A DNA stretch of 12,378 nt from Cyanobacteria bacterium NC_groundwater_1444_Ag_S-0.65um_54_12. Its GTDB lineage: Bacteria; Cyanobacteriota; Sericytochromatia; S15B-MN24; VGJW01. The stretch covers positions 1-12,378 of the forward strand of contig JACQUT010000128.1 of the NCBI GenBank assembly GCA_016267585.1, in the 5' to 3' direction. A program made the translations under genes and the position numbers. Every line of letters starts with the position of its first letter. Position 1 is the stretch's first letter. The notes under the pieces were generated by a model, which was not told the origin of the DNA, made no database searches, and saw only the letters and a list, made by a program, of their open reading frames with translations. This document shows positions 1-7,699 of this stretch, piece after piece.

Positions 1-591
1 GTCCTTTTCGAGGGGAAAAACCTCCTGGACATGGATCACGAAGAGCGGGCACGCCAAGGGGTCTTTCTCGCTTTCCAGTACCCCGTCGAAATCCCCGGCG
101 TCAGCAACACCTACTTTCTCCGGGCCGCAGTCAATGCCGTGCGCAAACACCGCGGCTTGGAGGAATTGGACGCCATAGACTTCCTCCAGCTGGTCAAGGA
201 AAAGCTCAAAATCCTGCATATTGAGGAGGACCTGCTCAAGAGGCCGGTCAACGAAGGGTTCTCGGGAGGTGAAAAGAAACGCAACGAGATTTTCCAGATG
301 GCCGTCCTGGATCCGCGCTTGTGCATCCTCGACGAAACCGATTCGGGCTTGGACATCGACGCCTTGCGGGCAGTGGCCCACGGCGTCAATGCCCTGCGCA
401 GCCCCGATCGAGCAATGTTATTAGTCACTCATTACCAGCGGCTACTGGATTATGTGGTACCGGATCGCGTGCATGTGCTAGTAGGTGGACGCATAGTCAG
501 GTCAGGCGACAAAAATCTAGCACTAGAACTAGAAGACAAAGGATATTCCTGGATTGAAGAAGAAACCTCCAGCGCTCGGTCGGTGCATTAG
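1..591 (+). CDS. sufC: SufC, Fe-S cluster assembly ATPase (5' truncated by window edge)
   Basis: SufC is the cytoplasmic ABC-type ATPase of the SufBCD scaffold, where it drives conformational change during Fe-S cluster assembly. The reading frame is open from base 1, so the first ATG at 31 is internal. About 196 residues are visible, against roughly 250 in the family, so the N-terminus with the Walker A P-loop lies outside the window. Visible motifs, in order, are the Q-loop region FLAFQYPVEIPGVSN typical of SufC, the ABC signature FSGGEKKRNE, Walker B CILDETDSGLD with its D-loop, and the H-loop histidine in LLVTHYQ. sufD follows 22 bases downstream, as expected for a suf operon. Oddity: codon use changes sharply near base 411. 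The first 127 visible codons have about 76% GC at third positions and no TTA or CTA leucine codons. The last 59 codons have about 42% and seven such codons. Identification is secure. Confidence 0.97.
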   Translation, partial: VLFEGKNLLDMDHEERARQGVFLAFQYPVEIPGVSNTYFLRAAVNAVRKHRGLEELDAIDFLQLVKEKLKILHIEEDLLKRPVNEGFSGGEKKRNEIFQMAVLDPRLCILDETDSGLDIDALRAVAHGVNALRSPDRAMLLVTHYQRLLDYVVPDRVHVLVGGRIVRSGDKNLALELEDKGYSWIEEETSSARSVH

Positions 592-606
592 AGGAACAGA
601 GGAACA
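591..606 (+). repeat. Tandem 8-base duplication carrying the sufD ribosome binding site
   Basis: GAGGAACA occurs twice head to tail at 591-598 and 599-606, between the sufC stop and the sufD GTG. The second copy places a GAGG Shine-Dalgarno core 11 bases before the GTG at 614, which supports that start. The first copy begins on the last base of the sufC stop codon. Confidence 0.6.
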
Positions 607-613
607 GTAACCA

Positions 614-1993
614 GTGCTTGCGTTAGAGCGTGATAAAGAACACTACTTGTCAGAATTTGAACAATTTGCCCAAGCCAGAGTAGGCAAGGAACCTGGCTGG
701 TTACAACAGCTACGTAAAGGAGCGATTGCCACGCTGGCAGAACATGGATTTCCGGCTGCTACCTGGGAAGATTGGAAGTATACCAGTGTGACCGCACTGG
801 CCGATATACCATTCAAGCCGGTCGTTAATCGTTCTGGCGCAGAACGCTTGCCGAGCCAGCTAAAATATGCTGGGTTCGGGGCTTGGGAAGGAACACAACT
901 GGTATTCATAAATGGTCATTTTGCCTCTGAGCTATCCAGTCTAGCCAAGTTGCCGGCAGGTAGCTTGGTGGGCAGTTTAGATCATGCAATCGCCGAAGCT
1001 CCCCATCTGGTAGAGCCTTATCTCTCAATGCCCCTGCAAGCTGAGCATGCCTTCATGGCGATTAACTCGGCATTCTTTTCCGACGGTGCCGTGATCATGC
1101 TGCCCCATCACACCAACATTTCTTTGCCGGTTCACTTACTATTCGTGACGGTGCCGGGATCGGAACCAATAATGTCCTGCCCGCGCATCTTGATTGTTTG
1201 TCAGTCAGGCAGTCAGGTGCAGGTGGTAGAAAGTTACCTGGCACTCGCTAGCGGGCGCTATCTTACAGCTGGCGTCACGCAAATCGTCCTGGAAGAGAGG
1301 GCGCAACTGGAATACTATACTGACCAAAGGGAAAGCCCCGAAGCATTCCACATGAACAGCCTGCAGGCCAAATTGGGAAGCAATAGTCGCTTTACTGCTA
1401 CCAGTTTAGCCTTGGGTGGCAAGCTAGTCCGGAGTAATGCCCTGGCAGTACTGGCGGGCGAAGGTGCGATTTGTACCTTGGATGGGCTTTATGTAGGGCG
1501 CGATCACCAGCATATCGATTATCACACCATCGTGGATCATGACCAACCGCAGGGAACGAGCCGCCAGCTATATAAAGGTATCCTGGATGATGCCGCACGT
1601 GGAGTGTTCAGTGGCCGAGTTATCGTACGGCCTGATGCCAGGAAAAGTAACTCGCAGCAAATCAGCCGCAATCTGCTCTTGTCGCGCAATGCCGAAGCCG
1701 ATACCAGGCCACAGCTCGAGATTTGCGCCGATGATGTCAAATGCAATCACGGTGCTACTATCGGACAATTGGATGAGGATGCCTTGTTCTATCTGCAAAG
1801 CCGTGGGATAGGATTACTGCAGGCTCGCCGACTACTTACTTATGCCTTCGCGGGCGATATCATAGAGAGTATCAAGATTGCAGCGGTACGGGAACGCTTG
1901 GCGCAATTCCTGCTGGAACGTCTGCCTTGTGGACCGGAACAGCTGGGAGATGCGAAAATTACTACCGCAAGGGGAGATAATGAAATCATATGA
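614..1993 (+). CDS. sufD: SufD, Fe-S cluster scaffold subunit
   Basis: SufD pairs with SufB and SufC to form the SufBC2D scaffold on which Fe-S clusters are built. The 459-residue length is normal for the family. The N-terminal helical part carries the SufD-like segment WEDWKYT at residues 51-57. The middle is the expected beta-helix type repeat region. The C-terminal core contains DDVKCNHGATIG and then the FYLQSRG segment. His379 in that core aligns with the E. coli SufD histidine (His360) implicated in cluster assembly at the SufB-SufD interface. The start is GTG at 614, supported by the GAGG-containing repeat just upstream; no better in-frame ATG exists near the N-terminus. The 3' end overlaps sufS by 14 bases, which suggests translational coupling. 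Both family and boundaries are well supported. Confidence 0.95.
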   Translation: MLALERDKEHYLSEFEQFAQARVGKEPGWLQQLRKGAIATLAEHGFPAATWEDWKYTSVTALADIPFKPVVNRSGAERLPSQLKYAGFGAWEGTQLVFINGHFASELSSLAKLPAGSLVGSLDHAIAEAPHLVEPYLSMPLQAEHAFMAINSAFFSDGAVIMLPHHTNISLPVHLLFVTVPGSEPIMSCPRILIVCQSGSQVQVVESYLALASGRYLTAGVTQIVLEERAQLEYYTDQRESPEAFHMNSLQAKLGSNSRFTATSLALGGKLVRSNALAVLAGEGAICTLDGLYVGRDHQHIDYHTIVDHDQPQGTSRQLYKGILDDAARGVFSGRVIVRPDARKSNSQQISRNLLLSRNAEADTRPQLEICADDVKCNHGATIGQLDEDALFYLQSRGIGLLQARRLLTYAFAGDIIESIKIAAVRERLAQFLLERLPCGPEQLGDAKITTARGDNEII

Positions 1994-3248
1994 GGTAGGC
2001 CAGTTTGCTACCCATGCCGTGAAGCACCGGACCTTGGATGTTCATAAATTGCGGGAAGATTTTCCCATTTTGCGCCAGCACATCAATGGTAAGCCGCTGG
2101 TCTATCTTGACAATGCTGCTACCAGCCAGAAGCCAAAAATAGTCATCGAGCGTTTGCGCCGGTTTTATGCCGAGCAGAATGCCAACATTCACCGTGGGCT
2201 CTATCAGTTGAGTGAAATCGCCACGGAAGCTTATGAGCGTGCTCGCGTAACGGTACAACAATTCATCGGTGCTGCCAGTAGCAAAGAAATCATTTTCACG
2301 CGCGGTGCCACCGAAGCGATCAACCTCGTGGCACAAACTTTCGGACGCCAGCGTCTCTCGGCAGGTGATGAGGTACTCGTAACTTATTTGGAACATCATT
2401 CCAATATTGTTCCGTGGCAGCTACTTTGCGAAGAAAAAGGGGCTATCTTGCGCGCGGTGCCCATAAATGATGCAGGAGAGCTCCTATTAACGGATTATGA
2501 GCGCTTATTAAACCAAAGAACTCGCATGTTGGCAATAACCCATGTGTCTAACGCGCTAGGCACCATAAATCCCCTAAAATTCATAATTGAACTGGCAAAA
2601 CGGCAAAATATACCGGTGTTAGTTGATGGTGCGCAAGGCGTACCGCATTTACCAGTAAACGTATCGGATCTGGCTTGTGATTTCTATGTGTTTTCCGGGC
2701 ACAAGTTATTCGGTCCTACTGGCACCGGTGTGCTATACGGCAAAGCCGACTTGCTCGAAGGGATGCCCCCCTATCAGGGGGGGGGTGACATGATATTGTC
2801 AGTCAGTTTCGAGAAAACCATTTTTAACCATCTTCCCTATAAATTCGAGGCTGGAACACCCAATATCGCTGGCGTGATCGGACTTGCCACGGCAATTAGT
2901 TACATTGAGGGCATCGGTCTCGAGCAAATCTCGGCTCATGAACAGGAATTATTAACCTATGCCACCGGCAGACTCGGTGAAATCAAGGGGTTGAGATTAA
3001 TTGGAACAGCACGCGACAAAGCTGCCGTTCTTTCGTTCACTTTAGCTGGCATCCACCCCCATGATATCGGAACGGTACTCGATCAAGAAGGCATTGCTAT
3101 ACGTGCCGGCCACCATTGCGCTCAACCGATAATGCAACATTTTGGCATTCCAGCCAGTGCGCGTGCTTCCTTGGCCTTCTATAACACCAAGGAGGAAGTA
3201 GATGCGCTGGTAGCAGGGCTTTACAAGGTAATTACGTTGTTTCGCTGA
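1980..3248 (+). CDS. sufS: SufS, group II cysteine desulfurase
   Basis: SufS is a PLP enzyme that removes sulfur from L-cysteine, giving alanine and an enzyme persulfide that SufU accepts. The 422-residue protein shows the cofactor lysine Lys242 in FSGHKLFGPTG, the His-His of LEHHSN (139-140) that stacks on PLP, the YQGGGDMI motif at 265-272 and the persulfide cysteine Cys380 in RAGHHCAQP. The frame is open upstream to 1878, but ATG 1980 is preferred: AAGGGGAG sits just before it at 1969-1976 and the family N-terminus begins there. The gene overlaps the sufD stop by 14 bases. A run of nine G at 2777-2785 encodes Gly267-Gly269 and is preceded by six C, so this spot could be prone to slippage. 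The frame is intact as given. Confidence 0.97.
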   Translation: MKSYEVGQFATHAVKHRTLDVHKLREDFPILRQHINGKPLVYLDNAATSQKPKIVIERLRRFYAEQNANIHRGLYQLSEIATEAYERARVTVQQFIGAASSKEIIFTRGATEAINLVAQTFGRQRLSAGDEVLVTYLEHHSNIVPWQLLCEEKGAILRAVPINDAGELLLTDYERLLNQRTRMLAITHVSNALGTINPLKFIIELAKRQNIPVLVDGAQGVPHLPVNVSDLACDFYVFSGHKLFGPTGTGVLYGKADLLEGMPPYQGGGDMILSVSFEKTIFNHLPYKFEAGTPNIAGVIGLATAISYIEGIGLEQISAHEQELLTYATGRLGEIKGLRLIGTARDKAAVLSFTLAGIHPHDIGTVLDQEGIAIRAGHHCAQPIMQHFGIPASARASLAFYNTKEEVDALVAGLYKVITLFR

Positions 3249-3271
3249 AGAATTCTGGTGATTCATCCCCT

Positions 3272-3721
3272 ATGTCTGATTTACAAGAGCTATATCAAGA
3301 AGTGATCCTCGATCACAATCGGCATCCGCGCAATTTCCATCGATTAGCAGGAGCAGATCGCATAGCGAACGGAGATAATCCGCTTTGTGGAGATCAGATT
3401 AGCCTCTATCTGAAACTATCAGGCAATAAATTGGAGGATGTCAGCTTCGAGGGCACAGGATGTGCGATTTCTATAGCATCAGCTTCTCTTATGACCGAAG
3501 CTATCCGGAACAAGACTTGCGATGAGGCAAAGCTATTGCTAGAGCAATTCCGGAAGCTAGTTATGGGGGAAGAAGTAGCTATTGCGAATAACTTGGGTAA
3601 GCTAGCAGTGTTTGCCGGGGTATCGGAGTTTCCTGTTCGGGTAAAGTGCGCCACTTTAGCCTGGCATACTCTGAATGCCGCGTTAGAAAACCGTATAGCA
3701 GCCCCTGTTACCACAGAGTAG
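3272..3721 (+). CDS. sufU: SufU, zinc-dependent sulfurtransferase for SufS
   Basis: SufU accepts persulfide sulfur from SufS and passes it to the SufBCD scaffold. It looks like the IscU scaffold but works mainly as a zinc protein. The 149-residue protein carries Cys39 and Asp41 in NPLCGD, Cys64 in GTGCAIS and Cys126 in VKCATLAWHTL. These match the four zinc ligands described for the Bacillus subtilis protein with a constant offset of two residues. The extra residues between the second and third cysteines, typical of SufU and absent from IscU, are present. It lies 23 bases after sufS, and the absence of an obvious strong Shine-Dalgarno (only GGTGA about 11 bases upstream) suggests it is translated from the operon message. 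No sufB or sufE follows, so sufB is presumably upstream of the window or elsewhere. Confidence 0.95.
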   Translation: MSDLQELYQEVILDHNRHPRNFHRLAGADRIANGDNPLCGDQISLYLKLSGNKLEDVSFEGTGCAISIASASLMTEAIRNKTCDEAKLLLEQFRKLVMGEEVAIANNLGKLAVFAGVSEFPVRVKCATLAWHTLNAALENRIAAPVTTE

Positions 3722-3741
3722 ATGGATTGTTAGCTGGCTTT

Positions 3742-3770
3742 TTAAACAACCGGGCTTTTTCTGCTATGAT
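3742..3770 (+). promoter_or_regulatory. Possible promoter for hsp20-aroQ
   Basis: In the 100-base gap after sufU, TATGAT at 3765-3770 resembles a sigma-70 type -10 element. TTAAAC at 3742-3747 lies 17 bases upstream as a moderate -35. It would start a transcript about 45 bases before the hsp20 start. I found no good CIRCE or HAIR heat-shock operator and no clear terminator for the suf operon here, so readthrough from sufU is possible. Confidence 0.4.
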
Positions 3771-3821
3771 TAGTTAGAATCCCTGGCGAGTTAATGTACT
3801 GAAAATAACAAAGGAGCTTCG

Positions 3822-4268
3822 ATGAACTCTCGCTTTTCGCGCATTCGATCCTTCTCTCCCCATTTGCTTCGCAACTTAGAAGAGCTGGGCCAGATGTTCG
3901 AACAAGCTTTTGGTGAGCGAACATCCACTCCGGCTGGACATTGGCTTCCGGTTTCTGATGTATACGAAACTGCTGATGCCTATCTTATTTCCTGCGATCT
4001 GCCAGGTGTCAGACAAGAGGAAATTCACCTTCACATAGAGGGCAACGAACTCACGCTTTCCGGGGAAAGACATTATGCTGAGCCAGAAGGCGGCAAGGCG
4101 CACAAGATAGAGCGCACTTATGGTTCTTTCCAGCGGACTTTTCAGCTGCCGCTCAACATTAATCGTGATGATATCAAGGCGTCCTTGCGGGATGGCGTTC
4201 TTAACTTACGCTTGCCCAAGAAAGAAGCAGTCAAGCCGCGTTCGATTAATATCGAACTAGAAGGTTAG
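3822..4268 (+). CDS. Small heat-shock protein, Hsp20/alpha-crystallin family
   Basis: Small heat-shock proteins are ATP-independent cytoplasmic chaperones that hold unfolding proteins for refolding by DnaK and ClpB. The 148-residue length is typical. After an N-terminal arm of about 40 residues, the alpha-crystallin domain (about 41-134) starts with PVSDVYETADAYLI and includes the conserved DLPGV at 59-63. It ends with the hallmark LRDGVLNLRLPK around 122-133. The C-terminal tail has an I-x-I anchor, Ile142-Asn-Ile144, which docks on neighbouring subunits in the family. ATG 3822 is chosen because AAGGAG at 3811-3816 is well placed. aroQ follows after 26 bases on the same strand. The disaggregase gene clpB lies nearby on the other strand, which is a plausible functional partnership rather than an operon. 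Confidence 0.95.
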   Translation: MNSRFSRIRSFSPHLLRNLEELGQMFEQAFGERTSTPAGHWLPVSDVYETADAYLISCDLPGVRQEEIHLHIEGNELTLSGERHYAEPEGGKAHKIERTYGSFQRTFQLPLNINRDDIKASLRDGVLNLRLPKKEAVKPRSINIELEG

Positions 4269-4294
4269 TAAAATATCATACAAGGCTTTGCTTA

Positions 4295-4729
4295 ATGACC
4301 AAGGTTATAGTCTTACATGGCCCTAACTTGAACTTGTTAGGGCGTCGCGAGCCGTTCCTTTATGATGACGTGACATTAGTGGACATCAATGAAGAGCTCC
4401 GGCGTCTGGGGCGGGAAGTCGGAGTAGATGTACACTGCCGCCAGAGCAATCATGAAGGGCAACTTATCGATTGGATTCAAACCGCGCGTTCTGATGGCTT
4501 TCATGGCTTGCTGATCAACCCTGGTGGATTGGGCTATACTTCGCTGATACTCTATGAAGCATTACTGGCCGCAGACCTTGCGGTAGTTGAAGTGCATCTT
4601 GATAATCTGTATGAACGAGACACTGATCCAAGATATTCCAGCACGGCCAAAGCTGCCAAGGGTGTAATCATGGGATTTGGCCCAGACTCTTATCTACTGG
4701 GATTGCGAGCTCTCTCCAAATTACTCTGA
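4295..4729 (+). CDS. aroQ: Type II 3-dehydroquinate dehydratase homologue with altered pocket residues
   Basis: AroQ converts 3-dehydroquinate to 3-dehydroshikimate, step three of the shikimate pathway, as a dodecamer in the cytoplasm. The 144-residue length and overall pattern fit the family: HGPNLNLLGRREP, QSNHEGQLIDWI, LINPGG, VVEVHLDN and GVIMGFG. The catalytic residues are present: Arg18, Tyr23 in the flexible lid, Asn75 and His101. Three positions that bind substrate or bridge subunits in characterised enzymes differ. The usual His of the THTS segment is Tyr81, the following Asp is Glu88, and the Ser of the HLSN segment is Asp103. Arg108 and Arg113 remain. The protein may therefore be a working but divergent dehydratase, or a relative with another substrate. 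It probably shares a message with hsp20 (26-base gap, weak AAGG site). No other aro gene is in the window. Confidence 0.85.
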   Translation: MTKVIVLHGPNLNLLGRREPFLYDDVTLVDINEELRRLGREVGVDVHCRQSNHEGQLIDWIQTARSDGFHGLLINPGGLGYTSLILYEALLAADLAVVEVHLDNLYERDTDPRYSSTAKAAKGVIMGFGPDSYLLGLRALSKLL

Positions 4730-4857
4730 CGCAACTGCGCAGCAGCGTCGATTTCTGGCTTTCGTCCTCGGCCCCGTGCCTCACGTACCTCTCCGGTACG
4801 CTGCGGCCCGGGAACCTGCGGGCGCGCTCAGAAATCGCCTGCTGGTGCCCAGTTACG
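4730..4857 (+). repeat. Long imperfect inverted repeat between convergent aroQ and clpB
   Basis: Paired arms surround a short centre. 4730-4737 pairs with 4850-4857 (7 of 8), AGCAG at 4741-4745 with 4839-4843, CGATTTCTG at 4749-4757 with 4829-4837 (9 of 9), and CGTACC at 4784-4789 with GGTACG at 4795-4800 around a five-base loop. The regions between are GC-rich and pair less regularly. The element begins immediately after the aroQ stop and contains the clpB stop codon at 4853-4855. There is no T-run on either side, so it is not a textbook terminator. It could fold in either transcript and act as a bidirectional terminator or 3'-end stabiliser, or it could be a copy of a dispersed REP-like or MITE-like repeat. 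Confidence 0.75.
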
Positions 4858-7513
4858 CTGGTAGCGTCTCTTCGCCAAGAGCCAGTTCGCGGGAATGGAA
4901 AGCGAGCTGATTATTTTGGTCAACGGTTATCTCGAGCATGGTGCCAGCTCGTACTTCATTAGCCAGTAGTTTTTGCGAGATAGGGTTGAGAATCTCGGTG
5001 GTGAGAGCTCGTTTGAGTGGCCGAGCACCGTAGTCAAGATCGAAGCCCAGCTGTGCCAAGCGTGCTTTTGCGCCCTCGGTCAATTGGAGTGTTATACCCT
5101 TGGTTGCCAGGCGTTGGCGCAATCTGCCAAGTTGTATCTCGACAATTTCTTTGATTTGCGCCAGCGAGAGATCGTTGAAGATGATGATATCATCGATGCG
5201 GTTAAGGAACTCGGGGCGAAAGTGTCGTCGCAACTCTTCGCGTATTCGCTGTTTGACTGCTGTTTCGCCTTTGCCGCCGCGTGCTTCCTGCAATAGCGGG
5301 CTACCGATGTTGCTAGTCATTATGAGTACGGTATTCTTGAAATCCACGGTACGCCCGCGTGAATCAGTCAGTCGCCCATCATCCAGCAGCTGTAGCAACA
5401 AGTTGAATACCTCGGGGTGTGCTTTCTCGATTTCATCGAAAAGAATCACCGCATAAGGTCGGCGTCGTACCGCCTCGGTAAGTTGCCCACCCTCTTCGAA
5501 ACCTACATAACCGGGCGGCGCACCAATCAGGCGAGCAACCGCATGCCGTTCCAGGTATTCTGACATGTCGATGCGGATAAGATAGCTCTCGTCGTCGAAC
5601 AAGAACTCGGCTAGTGCCCGCGCGAGTTCGGTTTTACCGACACCGGTCGGCCCCAGAAAAATAAAGGAGCCAATAGGCCGCTGTGGATCGCTAATACCCG
5701 CACGAGCTCGCCGCACAGCGTTGGCTATCAGGCCAATAGCTTCATCCTGTCCTACTACGCGCTGGCGGAGGCGTTCTTCCATGTTGCGTAGCTTGCGCAG
5801 CTCTGACTCGAGCATGCGTGTCACGGGAATACCGGTCCATTTGCTCACTACTTCGGCTATATCCTCTTCCTCTACCATTTCTTTTAGCAGACATTGTTCT
5901 TGTTGCGCCGTTTTTAATTCGGCACTCGCGCTCTCTAGTTCGTGATTCAGGGCCGGTAGCTGACCATAGCGTAGCTCTGCAGCTTTTCCCAGGTCTCCCT
6001 GGCGTTCGGCTCGCGCCTCGGCGCTTCGAACATCGTCAATTTGCGCCCGCAGCTGGCCAATTTTGCTGATCAGCGCTTTTTCGCGCTGCCATTGCAAATG
6101 CAGGCGATCACGTTCCCGGGATAATTCAACTAATTGCTGCTCGACGGTTTGCAAGCGATCACGCGCATAGCCGCTGGCCGCCGTCTGTGGCGTGATCGTC
6201 CCGACGACTACTGCTTCCTTCTTTAGCCCTTGTCGCTCTATTTCGAGCTGGCGCAAGCGACGCTCCAGTTCATCTAAACAGCTGGGTAATGAATCTATCT
6301 CTATGCGCAGTCGGCTGGCAGCCTCATCGATCAGATCAATAGCTTTATCTGGCAAGAAGCGTTCCACTATATAGCGCTGTGCTAGCATGGCAGCGGCCAC
6401 TAGCGCGGCATCTGCAATCTTGACGTTGTGATGTAGCTCATAACGCTCTTTGAGGCCGCGCAAAATAGAAATGGTAGCAGCCAGGGAAGGTTCCTCGACG
6501 TAAACTGGCTGAAAACGTCGTTCTAGAGCTGCGTCTTTTTCAACATGTTTGCGGTATTCGTCAAGGGTGGTAGCGGCCACACAGCGCAGTTCGCCACGAG
6601 CTAGCGCTGGTTTTAACAGATTGCCGGCAGCTACGGCACCCTCGGCGGCTCCTGCCCCTACCAGGGTGTGCAGCTCGTCGATGAAGAGAATTATTTGCCC
6701 GTCGGCATCGGAGATTTCCTTGATGACGGCCTTGAGGCGATCCTCGAATTCGCCGCGATACTTGGTTCCGGCAATCAGCGCTCCCAGATCTAGAGCGATT
6801 ACTCGCTTACGCTTGAGGCTTTCCGGGACATCTTCATCAACGATGCGAATAGCGAGACCCTCTACGATCGCCGTCTTACCCACCCCCGGTTCACCAATCA
6901 GTACCGGGTTGTTTTTAGTGCGACGTGACAGCACTTGAATGACGCGACGAATCTCATCGTCACGTCCGATCACCGGGTCGAGCTTGCCGCGCCGTGCCAA
7001 TTCCGTCAATTCGCGGCCATATTTCTCCAGCGCTTGGTATTTGGCTTCCGGATTTTGATCCACTACGCGGTGGCTACCGCGTACCTGGGATAACACCTGT
7101 AACACAGACTCTCTACTGACCTGGCACGCTTTGAGCAACTCACGAGCGCGACTCTTGTCAGCTTCATCGGCCAGAGCCAGGAGCAAGTGCTCGGTCGATA
7201 CATATTCGTCCTTGAGCTGAGCGGCTTCTTGCCAAGCGCGATCGAGCACTTGCTTGAGCGAAGTGGACAAATAGGATCCGGTTGCTCCCTGAACTTGTGG
7301 CAAGCGGTTGATGGCTTGCCCTACTTCTTGCGCGAGCGTTGCGGGCTTGACTTCCAATTTTTGCAAAAGTGGTCTTACTATTCCATCTACCTGTTGCAAC
7401 AAAGCCAATAGTAAGTGCAGGTCAGTGACCTCCTGCTGACCTGATGTCTCGGCTATGGATTGAGATGTTACCAATGCTTCCTGGGCTTTTAGCGTGAATT
7501 TATCGAGCCTCAT
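4853..7513 (-). CDS. clpB: ClpB, AAA+ protein disaggregase
   Basis: ClpB is a hexameric cytoplasmic machine that, with DnaK, threads proteins out of aggregates after heat stress. The 886-residue protein has every part in order. The N-terminal repeat domain (about 1-145) is followed by AAA-1 with Walker A GEPGVGKT at 207-214, pore loop KYRGEF at 251-256 and Walker B ILFIDE at 275-280. A coiled-coil middle domain spans about 405-545. AAA-2 has Walker A GPTGVGKT at 621-628, pore loop GYVG at 668-671 and Walker [11 protein letters not shown] at 690-699. There is no ClpP-binding IGF/L loop evident, as expected for ClpB. The middle domain seems to carry about 11 extra residues after LKKE (about 434-450). 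ATG 7513 is preceded by a strong AGGAGGA site at 7521-7527. The last codons lie inside the adjacent inverted repeat. Confidence 0.98.
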   Translation of the reverse strand: MRLDKFTLKAQEALVTSQSIAETSGQQEVTDLHLLLALLQQVDGIVRPLLQKLEVKPATLAQEVGQAINRLPQVQGATGSYLSTSLKQVLDRAWQEAAQLKDEYVSTEHLLLALADEADKSRARELLKACQVSRESVLQVLSQVRGSHRVVDQNPEAKYQALEKYGRELTELARRGKLDPVIGRDDEIRRVIQVLSRRTKNNPVLIGEPGVGKTAIVEGLAIRIVDEDVPESLKRKRVIALDLGALIAGTKYRGEFEDRLKAVIKEISDADGQIILFIDELHTLVGAGAAEGAVAAGNLLKPALARGELRCVAATTLDEYRKHVEKDAALERRFQPVYVEEPSLAATISILRGLKERYELHHNVKIADAALVAAAMLAQRYIVERFLPDKAIDLIDEAASRLRIEIDSLPSCLDELERRLRQLEIERQGLKKEAVVVGTITPQTAASGYARDRLQTVEQQLVELSRERDRLHLQWQREKALISKIGQLRAQIDDVRSAEARAERQGDLGKAAELRYGQLPALNHELESASAELKTAQQEQCLLKEMVEEEDIAEVVSKWTGIPVTRMLESELRKLRNMEERLRQRVVGQDEAIGLIANAVRRARAGISDPQRPIGSFIFLGPTGVGKTELARALAEFLFDDESYLIRIDMSEYLERHAVARLIGAPPGYVGFEEGGQLTEAVRRRPYAVILFDEIEKAHPEVFNLLLQLLDDGRLTDSRGRTVDFKNTVLIMTSNIGSPLLQEARGGKGETAVKQRIREELRRHFRPEFLNRIDDIIIFNDLSLAQIKEIVEIQLGRLRQRLATKGITLQLTEGAKARLAQLGFDLDYGARPLKRALTTEILNPISQKLLANEVRAGTMLEITVDQNNQLAFHSRELALGEETLPA

Positions 7514-7535
7514 CGCCGGTTCCTCCTATAAGGCG

Positions 7536-7566
7536 ATTATAGCTTAATTTAGTCTAGTATTGTCAA
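7536..7566 (-). promoter_or_regulatory. Probable clpB promoter
   Basis: Read on the minus strand, a perfect TTGACA (7561-7566) is followed 19 bases later by a perfect TATAAT (7536-7541). Transcription would start near 7529, which leaves a leader of only about 16 bases that is mostly the Shine-Dalgarno sequence at 7521-7527. The hexamers are ideal but the spacer is two bases longer than optimal, which may make the promoter weak without help. I see no convincing CIRCE or HAIR operator. Confidence 0.65.
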
Positions 7567-7577
7567 GTTAAAGCACA

Positions 7578-7599
7578 TGCAATCCCGCATTTAATTGCA
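7578..7599. promoter_or_regulatory. Inverted repeat TGCAAT-N10-ATTGCA, candidate operator
   Basis: Six-base perfect half-sites at 7578-7583 and 7594-7599 flank a ten-base spacer, just upstream of the clpB -35. Spacing of about one and a half helical turns between centres is compatible with a dimeric regulator, but the region is AT-rich and chance occurrence is possible. Confidence 0.3.
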
Positions 7600-7619
7600 A
7601 GAGGCTCGTCAGATTAGCC

Positions 7620-7638
7620 TTTATTAAGATTTTATTAA
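7620..7638. repeat. Direct repeat TTTATTAA with 11-base period
   Basis: TTTATTAA occurs at 7620-7627 and 7631-7638, exactly 11 bases apart. Direct repeats with this period are typical of binding sites for PhoB/OmpR-type response regulators, which bind head to tail on one face of the helix. It sits midway between clpB and the PucR-type gene. The simple AT composition weakens the case. Confidence 0.3.
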
Positions 7639-7699
7639 ATACGAAAAGTAAATTTATGTGAAGCTTAGCACCATGGAAAAAATTCTTGCTTGAATGAAG

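Noticed and set aside
1878..1979. Longer sufS start within sufD
   Set aside because: The extra 34 residues overlap sufD and do not resemble a SufS N-terminus, and a strong ribosome binding site precedes ATG 1980.
3728..3760. Terminator after sufU
   Set aside because: Only a weak TTGTT/AACAA pairing with a long loop is possible, and the T-runs are not placed after a stable stem.
3771..3795. CIRCE-like operator before hsp20
   Set aside because: Only the outer TTAG and GAGTTAA bases resemble CIRCE; the half-sites TTAGCACTC/GAGTGCTAA and the nine-base spacer are not present.
4677..4910. Plus-strand open frame of 77 codons across the aroQ-clpB junction
   Set aside because: It overlaps the end of aroQ, the inverted repeat and the clpB 3' end, has no ribosome binding site and no recognisable protein features.
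6549..6938. Plus-strand open frame of 129 codons opposite clpB
   Set aside because: It is the antisense shadow of the highly conserved AAA-1 coding region; the composition is serine- and arginine-rich low-complexity.
7547..7567. HAIR-like HspR operator in front of clpB (CTTGACA-N7-ACTAAAT on the minus strand)
   Set aside because: Only five of seven bases match the consensus in each half, the two halves are not symmetric with each other, and the left half is simply the -35 element.
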